Source of the DNA: B16-G9 sp964400655
GTDB lineage: Bacteria; Bacteroidota; Bacteroidia; Bacteroidales; F082
Length of the DNA stretch: 30,150 nt
Reading direction: 5' to 3'
Assembly (NCBI GenBank): GCA_964400655.1
Contig: CAYNVN010000138.1
Coordinates: 1 to 30,150, forward strand
Shown: piece after piece, positions 7,736 through 16,398 of the stretch
How positions within the stretch are numbered: the first letter of the stretch is position 1
Layout: each line of letters starts with the position of its first letter
The notes under the pieces: model-generated
Database searches by the model: none
Told to the model about the DNA's origin: nothing
What the model saw: the letters and a program-made list of their open reading frames with translations, nothing else
Program-made: the position numbers and the translations under genes

Positions 7736-7743
7736 CAAATATG
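7736..7743 (-). promoter_or_regulatory. possible -7 box for the symporter
   Basis: The minus strand reads CATATTTG, one mismatch from TAnnTTTG, 36 bases before the symporter start. Weak evidence; no -33 element is evident. Confidence 0.3.
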
Positions 7744-7937
7744 GGAAAAAATCGGGGTGATTTTGCCGCCCCTTCCTATTTTTATCTAACCTACTGAAAC
7801 AGAAAAGGCTGGTAATTCAAAGAAAAACAACCGGTGTATCCATAACGACTCCGCTACACTACATCCCATCCGAACAACAACATTACATTTATCCGAAGCA
7901 ACACAAAAAACTAAAGAACAACCAAACCAATAAAAAC
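7744..7937. other. intergenic, no clear feature
   Basis: This stretch between two divergent genes contains no hairpin, repeat or short ORF that I can support. It should contain the upstream parts of both promoters. Confidence 0.4.
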
Positions 7938-7945
7938 TATTTTTG
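7938..7945 (+). promoter_or_regulatory. -7 box of the TPR protein gene
   Basis: TATTTTTG is a perfect TAnnTTTG match ending 22 bases before the ATG at 7968. It excludes the in-frame TTG at 7947 as a start, since transcription would begin at about 7950. Confidence 0.6.
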
Positions 7946-7967
7946 CTTGTTATTTACTACAACTATT

Positions 7968-9443
7968 ATGATAAGAACCTTTATAACTTTAGTTTTTCTA
8001 TCTGTCAACACTTACCTTTTTGCAGGCTACGAAATAACCGAAAACTGCAAAGATGCACAAATGCTAATGATGGATATTAAACTTGATGAAGCAAAGCGGC
8101 TGCTTGCCGATGAACTAAAAAGAAACCCTGAAAATCACTACGCCCTTTATCTTGAACAAACCTGTTACGCATATGCAATGCTGATTAACGGCAGCGAAGA
8201 TGATTACGAAGCCTTTTTGGAAAGCTACGAAAAAAAACGCGATATAATGGACGGCCGCTTTACCCAATCGCCTTACTATCTGTCCTGCAAATCGGAAATG
8301 GAGATGCAGGCGGGAATGTTCAACATTATTTACGGATCGGAGTTTAGCGGTGTAAACAAAATGTACCGGGCTTATAAACATGTTTACGAAAACCTTGACA
8401 AATTCCCGGCATTTAAACCCAGCCTGATGCTCGATGGATTTTTTAATGTGGCCATGTCGAACCTGCCCCCCTTTGTAAAATGGGTGACCTCGTTTTTCGG
8501 AGTTTCATCCGACTTTGATTACGGGGTAAAACTGTTAAACTCGCTTTACGAAACACAAAAAAACATCAAAGGTGCCAATGCTCAAACGGCCCTGTTTGTC
8601 ATTTTTGCCGCCAAAATCAACAAAACACCCGAAATGGTTTATCCGTTTACCCAAAACCTCGACAGCAACATTGCCAACCTTTTTATCTTTCAATATTTTA
8701 AAGCCAACATCGAATACAGAACCGGCAGAAACGACCAGGCGCTGAACAGCCTTAAACAAATTGACATCAGCAGCCATCCCGAGGCAAAAATCCTGTATCA
8801 TTACTTAAAGGGTAAAGCTTTGTTACGAAAACTTGATGACGGGGCAGGATATCATATCCGTCAATATCTGAAACTTTTAAAAAAACAGGAGTACTTTAAA
8901 GAGATGACCTACAATCTGGCACTTTTTGAACTGTTGAACGGAAACCGGAATCAATACGACAAACTGTGTGAGGTGGTACAAGAGGAAGGAGCCGAAATAA
9001 ACGAACGCGACAGGGAGGCATTGTACGATGCCACGCTGGATTATTCACCCGATGTTACACTGGCAAAAGCCCGGCTGCTGCTTGATGGCGGATACTTAAA
9101 CCGGTTTAAAGAGGTGCTTGACGGTTACGATGCTAACAACCGCAAACTGCCGTATCAACTGGAATACTACCTCCTAAGCGGTCGCTACGAAATGATAAAA
9201 GGCAACATCCCCCTGGCCGTTGACTATTTTAAAACAGTGATTAAAAAAGGTAAAGAAACCGATTACTACTTTGCTTCGGATGCAGCCCTTAAACTTGGAA
9301 CCATTTACGAAAATGATACCGATTTGGAGATGGCAAAAAGATATTACAAACTTGCTGCCGATCTTTACGAAAGCGATTTTTACGAATACATCGACGACAA
9401 AGCCGCTAAAGGTTTACTACGAATAAAGCAGAAACAGCCTTAA
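7968..9443 (+). CDS. exported TPR-repeat protein of unknown function
   Basis: A 491-residue protein beginning with a signal peptide (MIRTFITLVFLSVNTYLFA, cleavage before GYEIT). The remainder is alpha-helical with tetratricopeptide-like helix pairs; the clearest are near the N-terminus (DEAKRLLADELKRNPENHYALYLEQ) and at the C-terminus (IPLAVDYFKTVIKKG, then AALKLGTIYENDTDLEMAKRYYKLAADLYES). No lipobox and no enzymatic domain are seen, so it is a probable periplasmic scaffold. The start was set by the promoter at 7938-7945 and the signal peptide. The next gene has its own promoter, so it is probably monocistronic. Confidence 0.7.
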   Translation: MIRTFITLVFLSVNTYLFAGYEITENCKDAQMLMMDIKLDEAKRLLADELKRNPENHYALYLEQTCYAYAMLINGSEDDYEAFLESYEKKRDIMDGRFTQSPYYLSCKSEMEMQAGMFNIIYGSEFSGVNKMYRAYKHVYENLDKFPAFKPSLMLDGFFNVAMSNLPPFVKWVTSFFGVSSDFDYGVKLLNSLYETQKNIKGANAQTALFVIFAAKINKTPEMVYPFTQNLDSNIANLFIFQYFKANIEYRTGRNDQALNSLKQIDISSHPEAKILYHYLKGKALLRKLDDGAGYHIRQYLKLLKKQEYFKEMTYNLALFELLNGNRNQYDKLCEVVQEEGAEINERDREALYDATLDYSPDVTLAKARLLLDGGYLNRFKEVLDGYDANNRKLPYQLEYYLLSGRYEMIKGNIPLAVDYFKTVIKKGKETDYYFASDAALKLGTIYENDTDLEMAKRYYKLAADLYESDFYEYIDDKAAKGLLRIKQKQP

Positions 9444-9490
9444 GCAAAAACCCGTTTAAAACCGACAGCAATACCATTCCGCAATTTTTC

Positions 9491-9498
9491 TACATTTG
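9491..9498 (+). promoter_or_regulatory. -7 box of the GT4-acyltransferase operon
   Basis: TACATTTG is a perfect TAnnTTTG match, ending 26 bases before the glycosyltransferase ATG. It lies in the 81-base gap after the TPR gene, indicating separate transcription. Confidence 0.6.
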
Positions 9499-9524
9499 CA
9501 AACCCTAAAATAAACCAATAAATT

Positions 9525-10703
9525 ATGATTATTGTATTCGCTATTGATTCGTACAACGATGCCAACGGAGGTACCATTGCCACAAAACGATTGGTAAATG
9601 AACTTAAAAAAAGAGGGCATACCATTAGAATAATAAGTGCCATCCACGAAAACCCCGATGACCCGAACTTTTACAAGATTCCGGGGTTTGTTTTACCCGG
9701 GGCGGAAGCATCGCAGGAAAACATGAAGTTCCTGTTTGGCAAAAACGATATAAAAACCTTTAAAAAAGCCATGGAAGGAGCCGACATCGTACAGGTTCAG
9801 TTTCCGTTCCTTATGGCAAAAGGCGTGGTTAAAACAGCCAAAAAAATGAATATACCTGTGGTTGGTGCTTTTCATGTTCAACCGCAAAACATCATGGCGG
9901 CAATGGGAAAAACCAGCAAACTGCTGGAACGCTTTTTATGGTTCTCGTTTAAATATTTTTTATTCAAACGGGTGGATACCATCATCAGCCCTTCAAAATT
10001 TGCATCCGACCTGCTAATTTCCGAAGGCGTTAAAGCCAATCATAATTATATCTCCAACGGTATTCCGGCCGAATATGTTCCGGGCAACTATACAAGGCCC
10101 GACTGGTTTGGCGATAAAATGGTGCTTATTAATGTTGGCCGCCATGCCGATGAAAAAAGACAAAAACTGCTTATTGAAGGAGTAAAACGCTCAAAATACA
10201 AAAACAACATTCAGCTTATTCTTGCTGGCAGGGGCGAAAGAACGGAAGAGCTGAAAGAACTTGGCAAAGCGCTGCCCGTAAAGCCTTTTATCGAATACAT
10301 CAGCTTTGAAGATAAACTGCGCTTTTTAAATACTGCGGATATGTATGTTCACGGTTCTATTGTTGAGCTTGAGAGCCTGTCAACATCCGAGGCCATCGGC
10401 TGCGGGTTGCCTTGTTTAATCAGCGACTCGAAATATTCCGCAGCATCGCAGTTTGCTTTGAACGATCAGTTCTTATTCAAATCGGATGATGCCGACGATT
10501 TGGCAAAAAAAATTGATTACTGGTATGAGCATATCGATGAATTAAGAAGCGATGAGATGAAACAAAAAGTGCTGGCAGAAGCCGATTACTATCGCTTTGA
10601 CCGTTCGGTAAACGAATATGAGGCTTTTATCAATGAAATTGTAAATCCTCAAACGGGAGAGCTGAAAGAGTATATATTAGCCACCAAAAGGGTCAGGTCA
10701 TGA
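9525..10703 (+). CDS. GT4 family glycosyltransferase, likely lipid-directed
   Basis: A 392-residue GT-B glycosyltransferase. The N-terminal Rossmann half opens with IVFAIDSYNDANGGTIATKRLVNELKKRGH, where the glycine-rich loop binds the acceptor side. The C-terminal half has VGRHADEKRQKLLIEG (about 205-220) and the EX7E motif ELESLSTSEAIGCGLP (about 280-295), which binds the sugar nucleotide. FHVQPQN in the middle resembles the acceptor loop of diacylglycerol glucosyltransferases and PimB-like mannosyltransferases. The overlapping downstream gene is an acyltransferase of the PlsC fold (ATGA overlap), which supports a glycolipid pathway. The sugar and acceptor are inference; a capsule or other glycan is an alternative. 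Confidence 0.85.
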   Translation: MIIVFAIDSYNDANGGTIATKRLVNELKKRGHTIRIISAIHENPDDPNFYKIPGFVLPGAEASQENMKFLFGKNDIKTFKKAMEGADIVQVQFPFLMAKGVVKTAKKMNIPVVGAFHVQPQNIMAAMGKTSKLLERFLWFSFKYFLFKRVDTIISPSKFASDLLISEGVKANHNYISNGIPAEYVPGNYTRPDWFGDKMVLINVGRHADEKRQKLLIEGVKRSKYKNNIQLILAGRGERTEELKELGKALPVKPFIEYISFEDKLRFLNTADMYVHGSIVELESLSTSEAIGCGLPCLISDSKYSAASQFALNDQFLFKSDDADDLAKKIDYWYEHIDELRSDEMKQKVLAEADYYRFDRSVNEYEAFINEIVNPQTGELKEYILATKRVRS

Positions 10704-11482
10704 AATCACCCAAGGTACGAAAACAACAGGTACCCATGGAGTCGGTTTATCCCATAACCGTTCCTCCCGATTATAAGTTTATCAGAACCGACCTTTGGTA
10801 CCGTTTTTATTCATCCGTTGCATACATATTTTTCGCAATCGTACTGGGAGTGGGATTTTTTAACATTGTATGCCGTCATCGTATTACGGGTAAAAAAAAC
10901 CTGAAACCATTAAAGAAAAAAGGATTTATTACGGTTGCCAACCATTGCCATATTTTCGATACGGTGTTAACCGGTCTGGCTTTAAAGCCGCGTAGCGCCT
11001 GGTACGCATCGGTACAGCGCAATTTCGAGGCACCTTACTATCGTAAAATGTTCAGAATGCTGAAAGGGTTTCCCATCCCCGACGGGCTTTTCGGTATCAA
11101 ACAAATCATCAAACCCGTATCAAAAGCCGTAAACGACGGTAAAATCGTTCACTTTTTTCCCGAAGCCGAACTCTGGCATCTCTATCAGGGCATCGACTAT
11201 TTTCAAAGAGGTGCGTTTTATATTGCACATTATGCCAACTGTCCGGTTGTTCCCATGGTTCACCTTTTTAAACCGAGAACATTTTTCGGAAAACAACTAT
11301 CCAAAAACATATTAACCATAAAAACGGTTATTGGTGAACCCATTTATCCTTCCAATCCGGTAACAGAAGGAAACAGTGTTGATTTAAAGTCGGTTCAGGA
11401 GATGACCATGAAAGCCAAAGAGTGGATGAAACAGGAGATGGAAAAGTATCATGGTAAAAAGGGCGAACAGTATCAAAAGTAG
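10700..11482 (+). CDS. PlsC-type lysophospholipid/glycolipid acyltransferase
   Basis: A 260-residue membrane-associated acyltransferase. An N-terminal hydrophobic segment (SSVAYIFFAIVLGVGFFNIVC) anchors it. The catalytic HX4D motif is present as NHCHIFD (block I), with VPMVHLF further on (block IV) and HFFPEAELW where the family normally has FPEG (block III). The alanine in place of the glycine is a mild deviation. The enzyme would transfer an acyl group from acyl-ACP or acyl-CoA to a lipid or glycolipid. The start codon overlaps the stop of the glycosyltransferase (ATGA), so translation is coupled and the two probably act on the same lipid. The 3' end overlaps the convergent DUF2279 gene by 10 bases. 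Confidence 0.85.
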   Translation: MKSPKVRKQQVPMESVYPITVPPDYKFIRTDLWYRFYSSVAYIFFAIVLGVGFFNIVCRHRITGKKNLKPLKKKGFITVANHCHIFDTVLTGLALKPRSAWYASVQRNFEAPYYRKMFRMLKGFPIPDGLFGIKQIIKPVSKAVNDGKIVHFFPEAELWHLYQGIDYFQRGAFYIAHYANCPVVPMVHLFKPRTFFGKQLSKNILTIKTVIGEPIYPSNPVTEGNSVDLKSVQEMTMKAKEWMKQEMEKYHGKKGEQYQK

Positions 11483-12381
11483 AGCCAGTGCCCTTTAATG
11501 CCGTCTTCGCTATTGTATTCCAGCGCCGGAAACGGAAGTTTAACAAAACTCAACACTTTAAAAACCGTACGCATCACATGTGAATCGGTTTTAATCCTTG
11601 TCCAGTCAATATCCACCGAAAGATAATATTGTCTTACCCTGTTATACTTAGGCAGCGGCTGTCCGTTATGTTCATCCGGATTGGAAGCCGCTCCCAGCAT
11701 ACCTTTGCCGCCGTACCCTGCAGCCACATTTAACCATTTCGGAAATCCGGAGTCGCGATGCAAAAAAGAATAGATGTTTGCACTGAGCCAATAGGTTTGA
11801 CCGTTATAATCTTTGATAATTCGTTGCAGATGATTTTCGCCCAGCAAATCGGGGCGATATTGTGCATAATCGGTGGGGAAATAGGAAAACTTCAGCCTGA
11901 TGCGCTGCTCTTTCCAAAGCAACTGCTGCGAAACAAACAGGGCTGCTCCGGCGGTATTGGCAATAACATCGCCCCACGAAGCTCCCCATTCAGCCGAAAA
12001 ACCGTCCATCACTTCAACCGTTGTTAAAAAACCCCATCCTGCCAGCACACCGTAAAGGGTGGCTTTTGTGTTGCTCACCCCCGACCACCGCAAGGCATCG
12101 TACATATACCCGCTTGACACATATACCGTTGTTGCATGACCCGCTTTATCAATTTGCAACCAGCCGGAGTTATCGTTTATCCAGTGAAAACCCGAATGAG
12201 GATAGTCGGCATACCACAAAAACCACAAAGTTGTCATGGTAGCTCCGTAAAGCGCCCCCGATGTTATCAGCGTGGTGCGTAAACGGTTTTTATATAAGGT
12301 ATCCGGACGGCTGACATATTGCGCCCGTACCGAAAGGGTTAAAAACAGAAAACCAACAAATAATAGCTTTATACGATTCAT
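11473..12381 (-). CDS. DUF2279 family exported protein
   Basis: A 302-residue protein with a signal peptide (MNRIKLLFVGFLFLTLSVRAQ); the ATG at 12381 was preferred over one 6 codons upstream because it starts this peptide. The body has the DUF2279 pattern: FHWINDNSGWLQIDKAGHATTVY with conserved Lys/His, GFLTTVEVMDGFSAEWGASWGDVIANTAGAALF, and a C-terminal section with short beta strands ending in W and F residues. The central segments could be membrane helices or barrel strands. The family is common in Bacteroidota and its function is unknown. Confidence 0.8.
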   Translation of the reverse strand: MNRIKLLFVGFLFLTLSVRAQYVSRPDTLYKNRLRTTLITSGALYGATMTTLWFLWYADYPHSGFHWINDNSGWLQIDKAGHATTVYVSSGYMYDALRWSGVSNTKATLYGVLAGWGFLTTVEVMDGFSAEWGASWGDVIANTAGAALFVSQQLLWKEQRIRLKFSYFPTDYAQYRPDLLGENHLQRIIKDYNGQTYWLSANIYSFLHRDSGFPKWLNVAAGYGGKGMLGAASNPDEHNGQPLPKYNRVRQYYLSVDIDWTRIKTDSHVMRTVFKVLSFVKLPFPALEYNSEDGIKGHWLYF

Positions 12382-12493
12382 TATAAATTGACTTAGCACA
12401 TCAAACAGTGAAAAATCATCTCAATAAATTTGTGATAACTCTCCATAATATTGATTCCTGTGCATTATAATTTCCGGATTGAGAAAAAACATA

Positions 12494-13840
12494 CTACTCA
12501 AACCCTTTTAAAATCGAATAAATAACCTCCGTTTTTTCTTTGAGCAACACCTCCGTTTTGGCTTCGGCAAGAAAGCGCAGATAAGGTTCGGTGTTTGAAG
12601 GACGGATGTTGAACCACCAGTTTTCAAACTCCAGACGGTAACCGTCGAAATCGTAAAACTTTTGGGGATACTCGTTTTCGAAGAAGTACTCTTTTACGGC
12701 ATCCATGGCTTCCTGTTTTTTCTCAATCTTAAAATTAACCTCACCCGTATTGGCATAGGTTGAAATATCGCTGATCAGCTGCGAAAATGTTTTTCCCTCC
12801 TTTTTAAACCGCTTCAAAATATCCAAAAATATCAACGAAGCCATAATACCGCTGTCGGAATAATAAAAGTCGCGGAAATAGTAATGACCCGCCAACTCGC
12901 CGCCAAACACGCCGTCCAGTTCGCGCAATTTGGTAGCGCCGTATGCACGACCTACCCTCCAGATGGCCACCCCGGCATCCCATCTTTTTGTAAGATACTC
13001 GCCCACGGCTTTCGAGGTTCTAATATCGTGAACAACCGCTCCCTTTTCACCTTTTCCCTCAAAGAAATAGTGACCCAAAAGAGCAATCAGCAAATCGGGC
13101 GAAACAAACTCTCCCTTTTCATCAATAAACATAACCCTGTCGGCATCGCCATCGTAAAACACACCAATATCCGCTTTATGTTCCAACACGGCTTTTTTTA
13201 TTTGCACCTGGTTTTCAGGTTCCAGCGGATTGGGCTCATGGCCCGGAAAATTACCGTCGGCCGTACAATTAATATAATGCACATTGCTGCCAAGAAGCTT
13301 GTTTACAAAAAGGGTTGCCATCCCGTTGGAGCAATCTGCAACAATGTTCAAACCTGAATAGTCTTCCCTGTAGCGGCTTAAAAACTCCAGATAATCTTTA
13401 TGAAAATCAAAATCTCTTACTTTGCCTTTTTCCGGAACGGGTACCGGCAGGTCGTTTTCCACCATCTGTTCCACGCGGTTCAAACCGTTATCGTATCCCA
13501 CCGGCAAAACATTTTTCGAAGATACTTTTAGCCCGTTATGTTCTTTCGGGTTATGCGATGCGGTAATCATCACCGAGGCATCAAAATTATATTTTCCGGT
13601 TCCCCAGTAAATCATGGGTGTGGTGGTAAGTCCCGCATCGGCAACATGAACCCCCGCATCGGTAAACCCTCTGCTCAGTGCTTCAAAGGCTTCATCGGAC
13701 GACAACCTGATGTCTCTGCCAATCAAAACCTCTTTCATCGGAATTACTTCCGGTAAAAAAAAACCTATTTTATAAATTATTTCAGGGTTGAGGTCTCTTC
13801 CGTAAACACCTCTGATATCGTAAGCTTTAAATGCTTTCAT
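12494..13840 (-). CDS. phosphomannomutase/phosphoglucomutase
   Basis: A 448-residue alpha-D-phosphohexomutase of normal length with all four signature loops: the phosphoserine loop TASHNP (S95), the magnesium loop DGDADR (230-235), the sugar-binding loop GGELAGH (313-319, usually GEMSGH or GGEQSGH), and the phosphate loop RPSNTEPYLR near the C-terminus. It interconverts hexose 6- and 1-phosphates (mannose or glucose) to feed nucleotide-sugar synthesis for envelope glycans. It is last in the minus-strand run dapF - GNAT - mltG - this gene, 8 bases after mltG. ManB/AlgC-type dual specificity is the best guess. Confidence 0.93.
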   Translation of the reverse strand: MKAFKAYDIRGVYGRDLNPEIIYKIGFFLPEVIPMKEVLIGRDIRLSSDEAFEALSRGFTDAGVHVADAGLTTTPMIYWGTGKYNFDASVMITASHNPKEHNGLKVSSKNVLPVGYDNGLNRVEQMVENDLPVPVPEKGKVRDFDFHKDYLEFLSRYREDYSGLNIVADCSNGMATLFVNKLLGSNVHYINCTADGNFPGHEPNPLEPENQVQIKKAVLEHKADIGVFYDGDADRVMFIDEKGEFVSPDLLIALLGHYFFEGKGEKGAVVHDIRTSKAVGEYLTKRWDAGVAIWRVGRAYGATKLRELDGVFGGELAGHYYFRDFYYSDSGIMASLIFLDILKRFKKEGKTFSQLISDISTYANTGEVNFKIEKKQEAMDAVKEYFFENEYPQKFYDFDGYRLEFENWWFNIRPSNTEPYLRFLAEAKTEVLLKEKTEVIYSILKGFE

Positions 13841-13848
13841 TGTTGTGG

Positions 13849-14934
13849 TTACTTTTTAATATTTCTTGCATTAAGGGCTTTTTGATACCGTTTTGCATTT
13901 TTAACATGCTGCCGGTTTGTTTTTGCAAAAACATGGTAGCCCGAAAAATCATCTTTTGCGCAAAAGTAAAAATAGTTGCCTTTATCGTAATTCAAAACGG
14001 CATCGATGGAAGCGATGGAAGGAATACAAATAGGCCCGGGCGGTAAACCGAGATGCTTGTATGTGTTGTACGGTGAGTCGATAAGTTTGTGTTTGTTGAG
14101 TACCCTTTTAATGGTATAATCGTTTAAAGCATACACGAGGGTAGGATCGGCCTGCAGCCGCCATCCTTTTTTAAGACGGTTTATATAAACACCGGCAATC
14201 ATCGGTTTTTCATCGTTTTTGGTGGTTTCCTTCTCCACAATGGAAGCGAGAATAACCACTTCAACTTTTGAAAGTCCTGCCTCTTTTGCTTTTTGTAACC
14301 GTTCTTTGTTCCAAAACTTTACATATTCCTGATACATCCTGCTTACAAATGCTTCGGCATCGGTATTCCACCAAAACTCATAGGTATTCGGCAAAAACAT
14401 AACAGATGCCGTAACCGGTTTAAGTCCCAGCTGTTCAAGAAAAGCCGAATCCTGAAGTATTTCAACAATATCTGCCGAGTCGGCTTCTATCTGACTTCCG
14501 ACCTTTTGAGCAAGCTGATAAATGTCACGCACGTTGTTAAATGTAACCTTTACCGGCACCTGGTTTCCGGAACGCAGCATATTAACCAGATCGAGGGTTG
14601 ACATACCGTTAGGAATTACATAATGCCCCGGTTTTACAAGGGTATTAAGTTTTTTCTTTTCGGCTACCCACTCAAAATTTTTCCGGTGAATAATCAATCC
14701 GTTTTTGTACAAAATATTTTTAAGAGTCTGATAATCGGAACCGGTCGGGATATTTACCGAAACAGGTTTCCCGTCAGGGGTCCATGTATTGGGATTATAA
14801 ATCACCCTGTAAAGGTAATAACCCGCACCCAATGCAATAACAATCAAAAAAGTAAGAAACAAAAAAACAAATCGTTTAAGTTTACTTTTTTTCTTTTTTT
14901 TACCCACCGAATATCTTGAATGATAATATGCCAT
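13849..14934 (-). CDS. mltG: endolytic murein transglycosylase MltG
   Basis: A 361-residue YceG/MltG protein. A basic cytoplasmic N-terminus (GKKKKKSKLKR) precedes one membrane helix (about residues 21-45). A LysM-like segment follows (SVNIPTGSDYQTLKNILYKNGLI), then the catalytic domain, with the essential glutamate in ILASIVEKET (E234) and the conserved YNTYKHLGLPPGPICIP region. It cuts nascent peptidoglycan strands at the outer face of the inner membrane and so limits strand length. It lies in an operon with dapF, another peptidoglycan precursor gene; one base separates it from the acetyltransferase upstream. Confidence 0.95.
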   Translation of the reverse strand: MAYYHSRYSVGKKKKKSKLKRFVFLFLTFLIVIALGAGYYLYRVIYNPNTWTPDGKPVSVNIPTGSDYQTLKNILYKNGLIIHRKNFEWVAEKKKLNTLVKPGHYVIPNGMSTLDLVNMLRSGNQVPVKVTFNNVRDIYQLAQKVGSQIEADSADIVEILQDSAFLEQLGLKPVTASVMFLPNTYEFWWNTDAEAFVSRMYQEYVKFWNKERLQKAKEAGLSKVEVVILASIVEKETTKNDEKPMIAGVYINRLKKGWRLQADPTLVYALNDYTIKRVLNKHKLIDSPYNTYKHLGLPPGPICIPSIASIDAVLNYDKGNYFYFCAKDDFSGYHVFAKTNRQHVKNAKRYQKALNARNIKK

Positions 14935-14935
14935 A

Positions 14936-15451
14936 TTAATGATTTATCAATTGTAAAAAATATTCATCCTTCCAGTATCCGTTTTTCAGGTTCCACTCTT
15001 TTTTTATCCCGCTCACTTCAAAACCCGCCTTTTTAAAAAGACTGATACTGTTTTCGTTATCACTTTCAATGTTGCAATAAAGCTGATGCAGGTTTAAGTG
15101 CGAAAAACAGTAGGAGATAATACTTTTCAGCGCTTCCCCTGCATATCCCTTATTACGGTATTGTTCAACTATCACAATGCCCACACCCGCTTTTTTATTG
15201 TAAGGATCGATTTCAAAAAGATCGACCGTGCCCACGGTTTGGCCGTTTTTCAAATCAATCATAAATCGTACCTGATGCGATTCAAAGGGGTCTTTTTCGG
15301 CCATTAAAACATACTGTTCCATTTCAAAACGCGAAAAAGGACGAAATGTCTGACTGACATGCCAAAGTTTCTCATCATTTTCCAGCCGGTATAAAAAATC
15401 CACGTCCTGCGGCTCGGGAGCCCTTAATATAATTTGATGGGATGTTAACAT
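14936..15451 (-). CDS. GNAT family N-acetyltransferase (RimJ/RimL-like)
   Basis: A 171-residue GNAT protein. It has the RimJ/RimL-type start (ILRAPEPQDVDFLYRLENDEKLW), the acetyl-CoA loop VEQYRNKGYAGEALKSII (motif A, Q/R-x-x-G-x-A) and the C-terminal YCNIESDNENSISLFKKAGFEVSG (motif B). The substrate is unknown; relatives acetylate ribosomal protein N-termini or spermidine. It overlaps the dapF stop by 7 bases and is followed after one base by mltG, so it is certainly in that operon. Confidence 0.9.
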   Translation of the reverse strand: MLTSHQIILRAPEPQDVDFLYRLENDEKLWHVSQTFRPFSRFEMEQYVLMAEKDPFESHQVRFMIDLKNGQTVGTVDLFEIDPYNKKAGVGIVIVEQYRNKGYAGEALKSIISYCFSHLNLHQLYCNIESDNENSISLFKKAGFEVSGIKKEWNLKNGYWKDEYFLQLINH

Positions 15452-16233
15452 TTTGTTTCTCCTTTAAAAACCATTTGAGCAGGAGCGTGCAGCCATATAT
15501 CGGTAAAGCGATGCCCCTCATTTTCAAAAGTTACCTTAAAATCGCCGCCACGGGTTTTTATACGCCAATCTTTGTTTCCGGTTTCCAAAAATGCAGCCAG
15601 CGCCGATGCCGTAACACCTGTACCGCACGAAAGGGTTTCGTTTTCCACGCCCCGTTCGTAAGTTCTCACAAAAAGGGTTTTCTTTTCGATGGCAACAAAA
15701 TTAACATTGGTACCGCCGGGTTTGTATTGTTCGCTATATCTGATTTTTTTTCCCTCGCTGTCAACATCCACCGAATCCACACATTTCACAAACTCCACAT
15801 GATGCGGCGAGCCGGTATCAAGAAACCAGGCATTTTCCATCTCCGTTACCCGGTTTACCGGTAACAACTGTAACGAAACATCAAACAATGCTTTTTGTTC
15901 ATCATAACGATTGATAACAGCCTCGTGGTATCCGTCGCCGGCATCAATAAGCATCTTTTCACCTGCCAGTTTATGATCAAAAGCAAAAGCGGCAACACAT
16001 CTGCCCCCGTTACCACACATGGTTCCCAAAGCGCCGTCGGCATTATAATAGAGCATCTGAAAATCGGCATTGTCGGAATTTCTTACCAGTATCAGCCCGT
16101 CGGCACCTATGCCAAAACGGCGGTTACAAAGCCGGTTTATTATCTTTTTTGAAACCGGAAACCTTTGTTCCCTGTCGTCAATAATGATAAAATCGTTTCC
16201 GTTACCGTGATATTTCTCAAAACCGAATCTCAT
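15445..16233 (-). CDS. dapF: diaminopimelate epimerase
   Basis: A 262-residue DapF with both catalytic cysteines: C73 in TMCGNGGRCVAAFA and C203 in ETLSCGTGVTASALA. The N-terminal FEKYHGNGNDFIIID is diagnostic. It converts LL- to meso-diaminopimelate for peptidoglycan and lysine synthesis in the cytoplasm. It is the first gene of the minus-strand run and diverges from the HtrA gene. I found no perfect -7 box in the 165-base gap, so the promoter is not placed. Confidence 0.97.
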   Translation of the reverse strand: MRFGFEKYHGNGNDFIIIDDREQRFPVSKKIINRLCNRRFGIGADGLILVRNSDNADFQMLYYNADGALGTMCGNGGRCVAAFAFDHKLAGEKMLIDAGDGYHEAVINRYDEQKALFDVSLQLLPVNRVTEMENAWFLDTGSPHHVEFVKCVDSVDVDSEGKKIRYSEQYKPGGTNVNFVAIEKKTLFVRTYERGVENETLSCGTGVTASALAAFLETGNKDWRIKTRGGDFKVTFENEGHRFTDIWLHAPAQMVFKGETKC

Positions 16234-16398
16234 TCTTTAAAAATTGTTAACCGCGCTGCCGGTGGCAGGATATTTGAAGCCGCAAGATACAAAGAAGTGA
16301 GAAATAGTAAAGCATTGAGCTTAACATTTCTTAACGCAACCAAAGTAACAATAACGTTAATTAGACGTACTTATTTTAACCCTTTAAATTGAAAAGCC

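Noticed and set aside
12425..12432. A perfect TAAATTTG -7 box on the plus strand
   Set aside because: The genes on both sides are on the minus strand, and no plus-strand ORF or RNA structure follows. In AT-rich intergenic DNA a chance match is likely.
16234..16398. Promoters for dapF and the HtrA gene in the divergent gap
   Set aside because: Promoters must be present, but no TAnnTTTG match was found on either strand, so none could be placed honestly.
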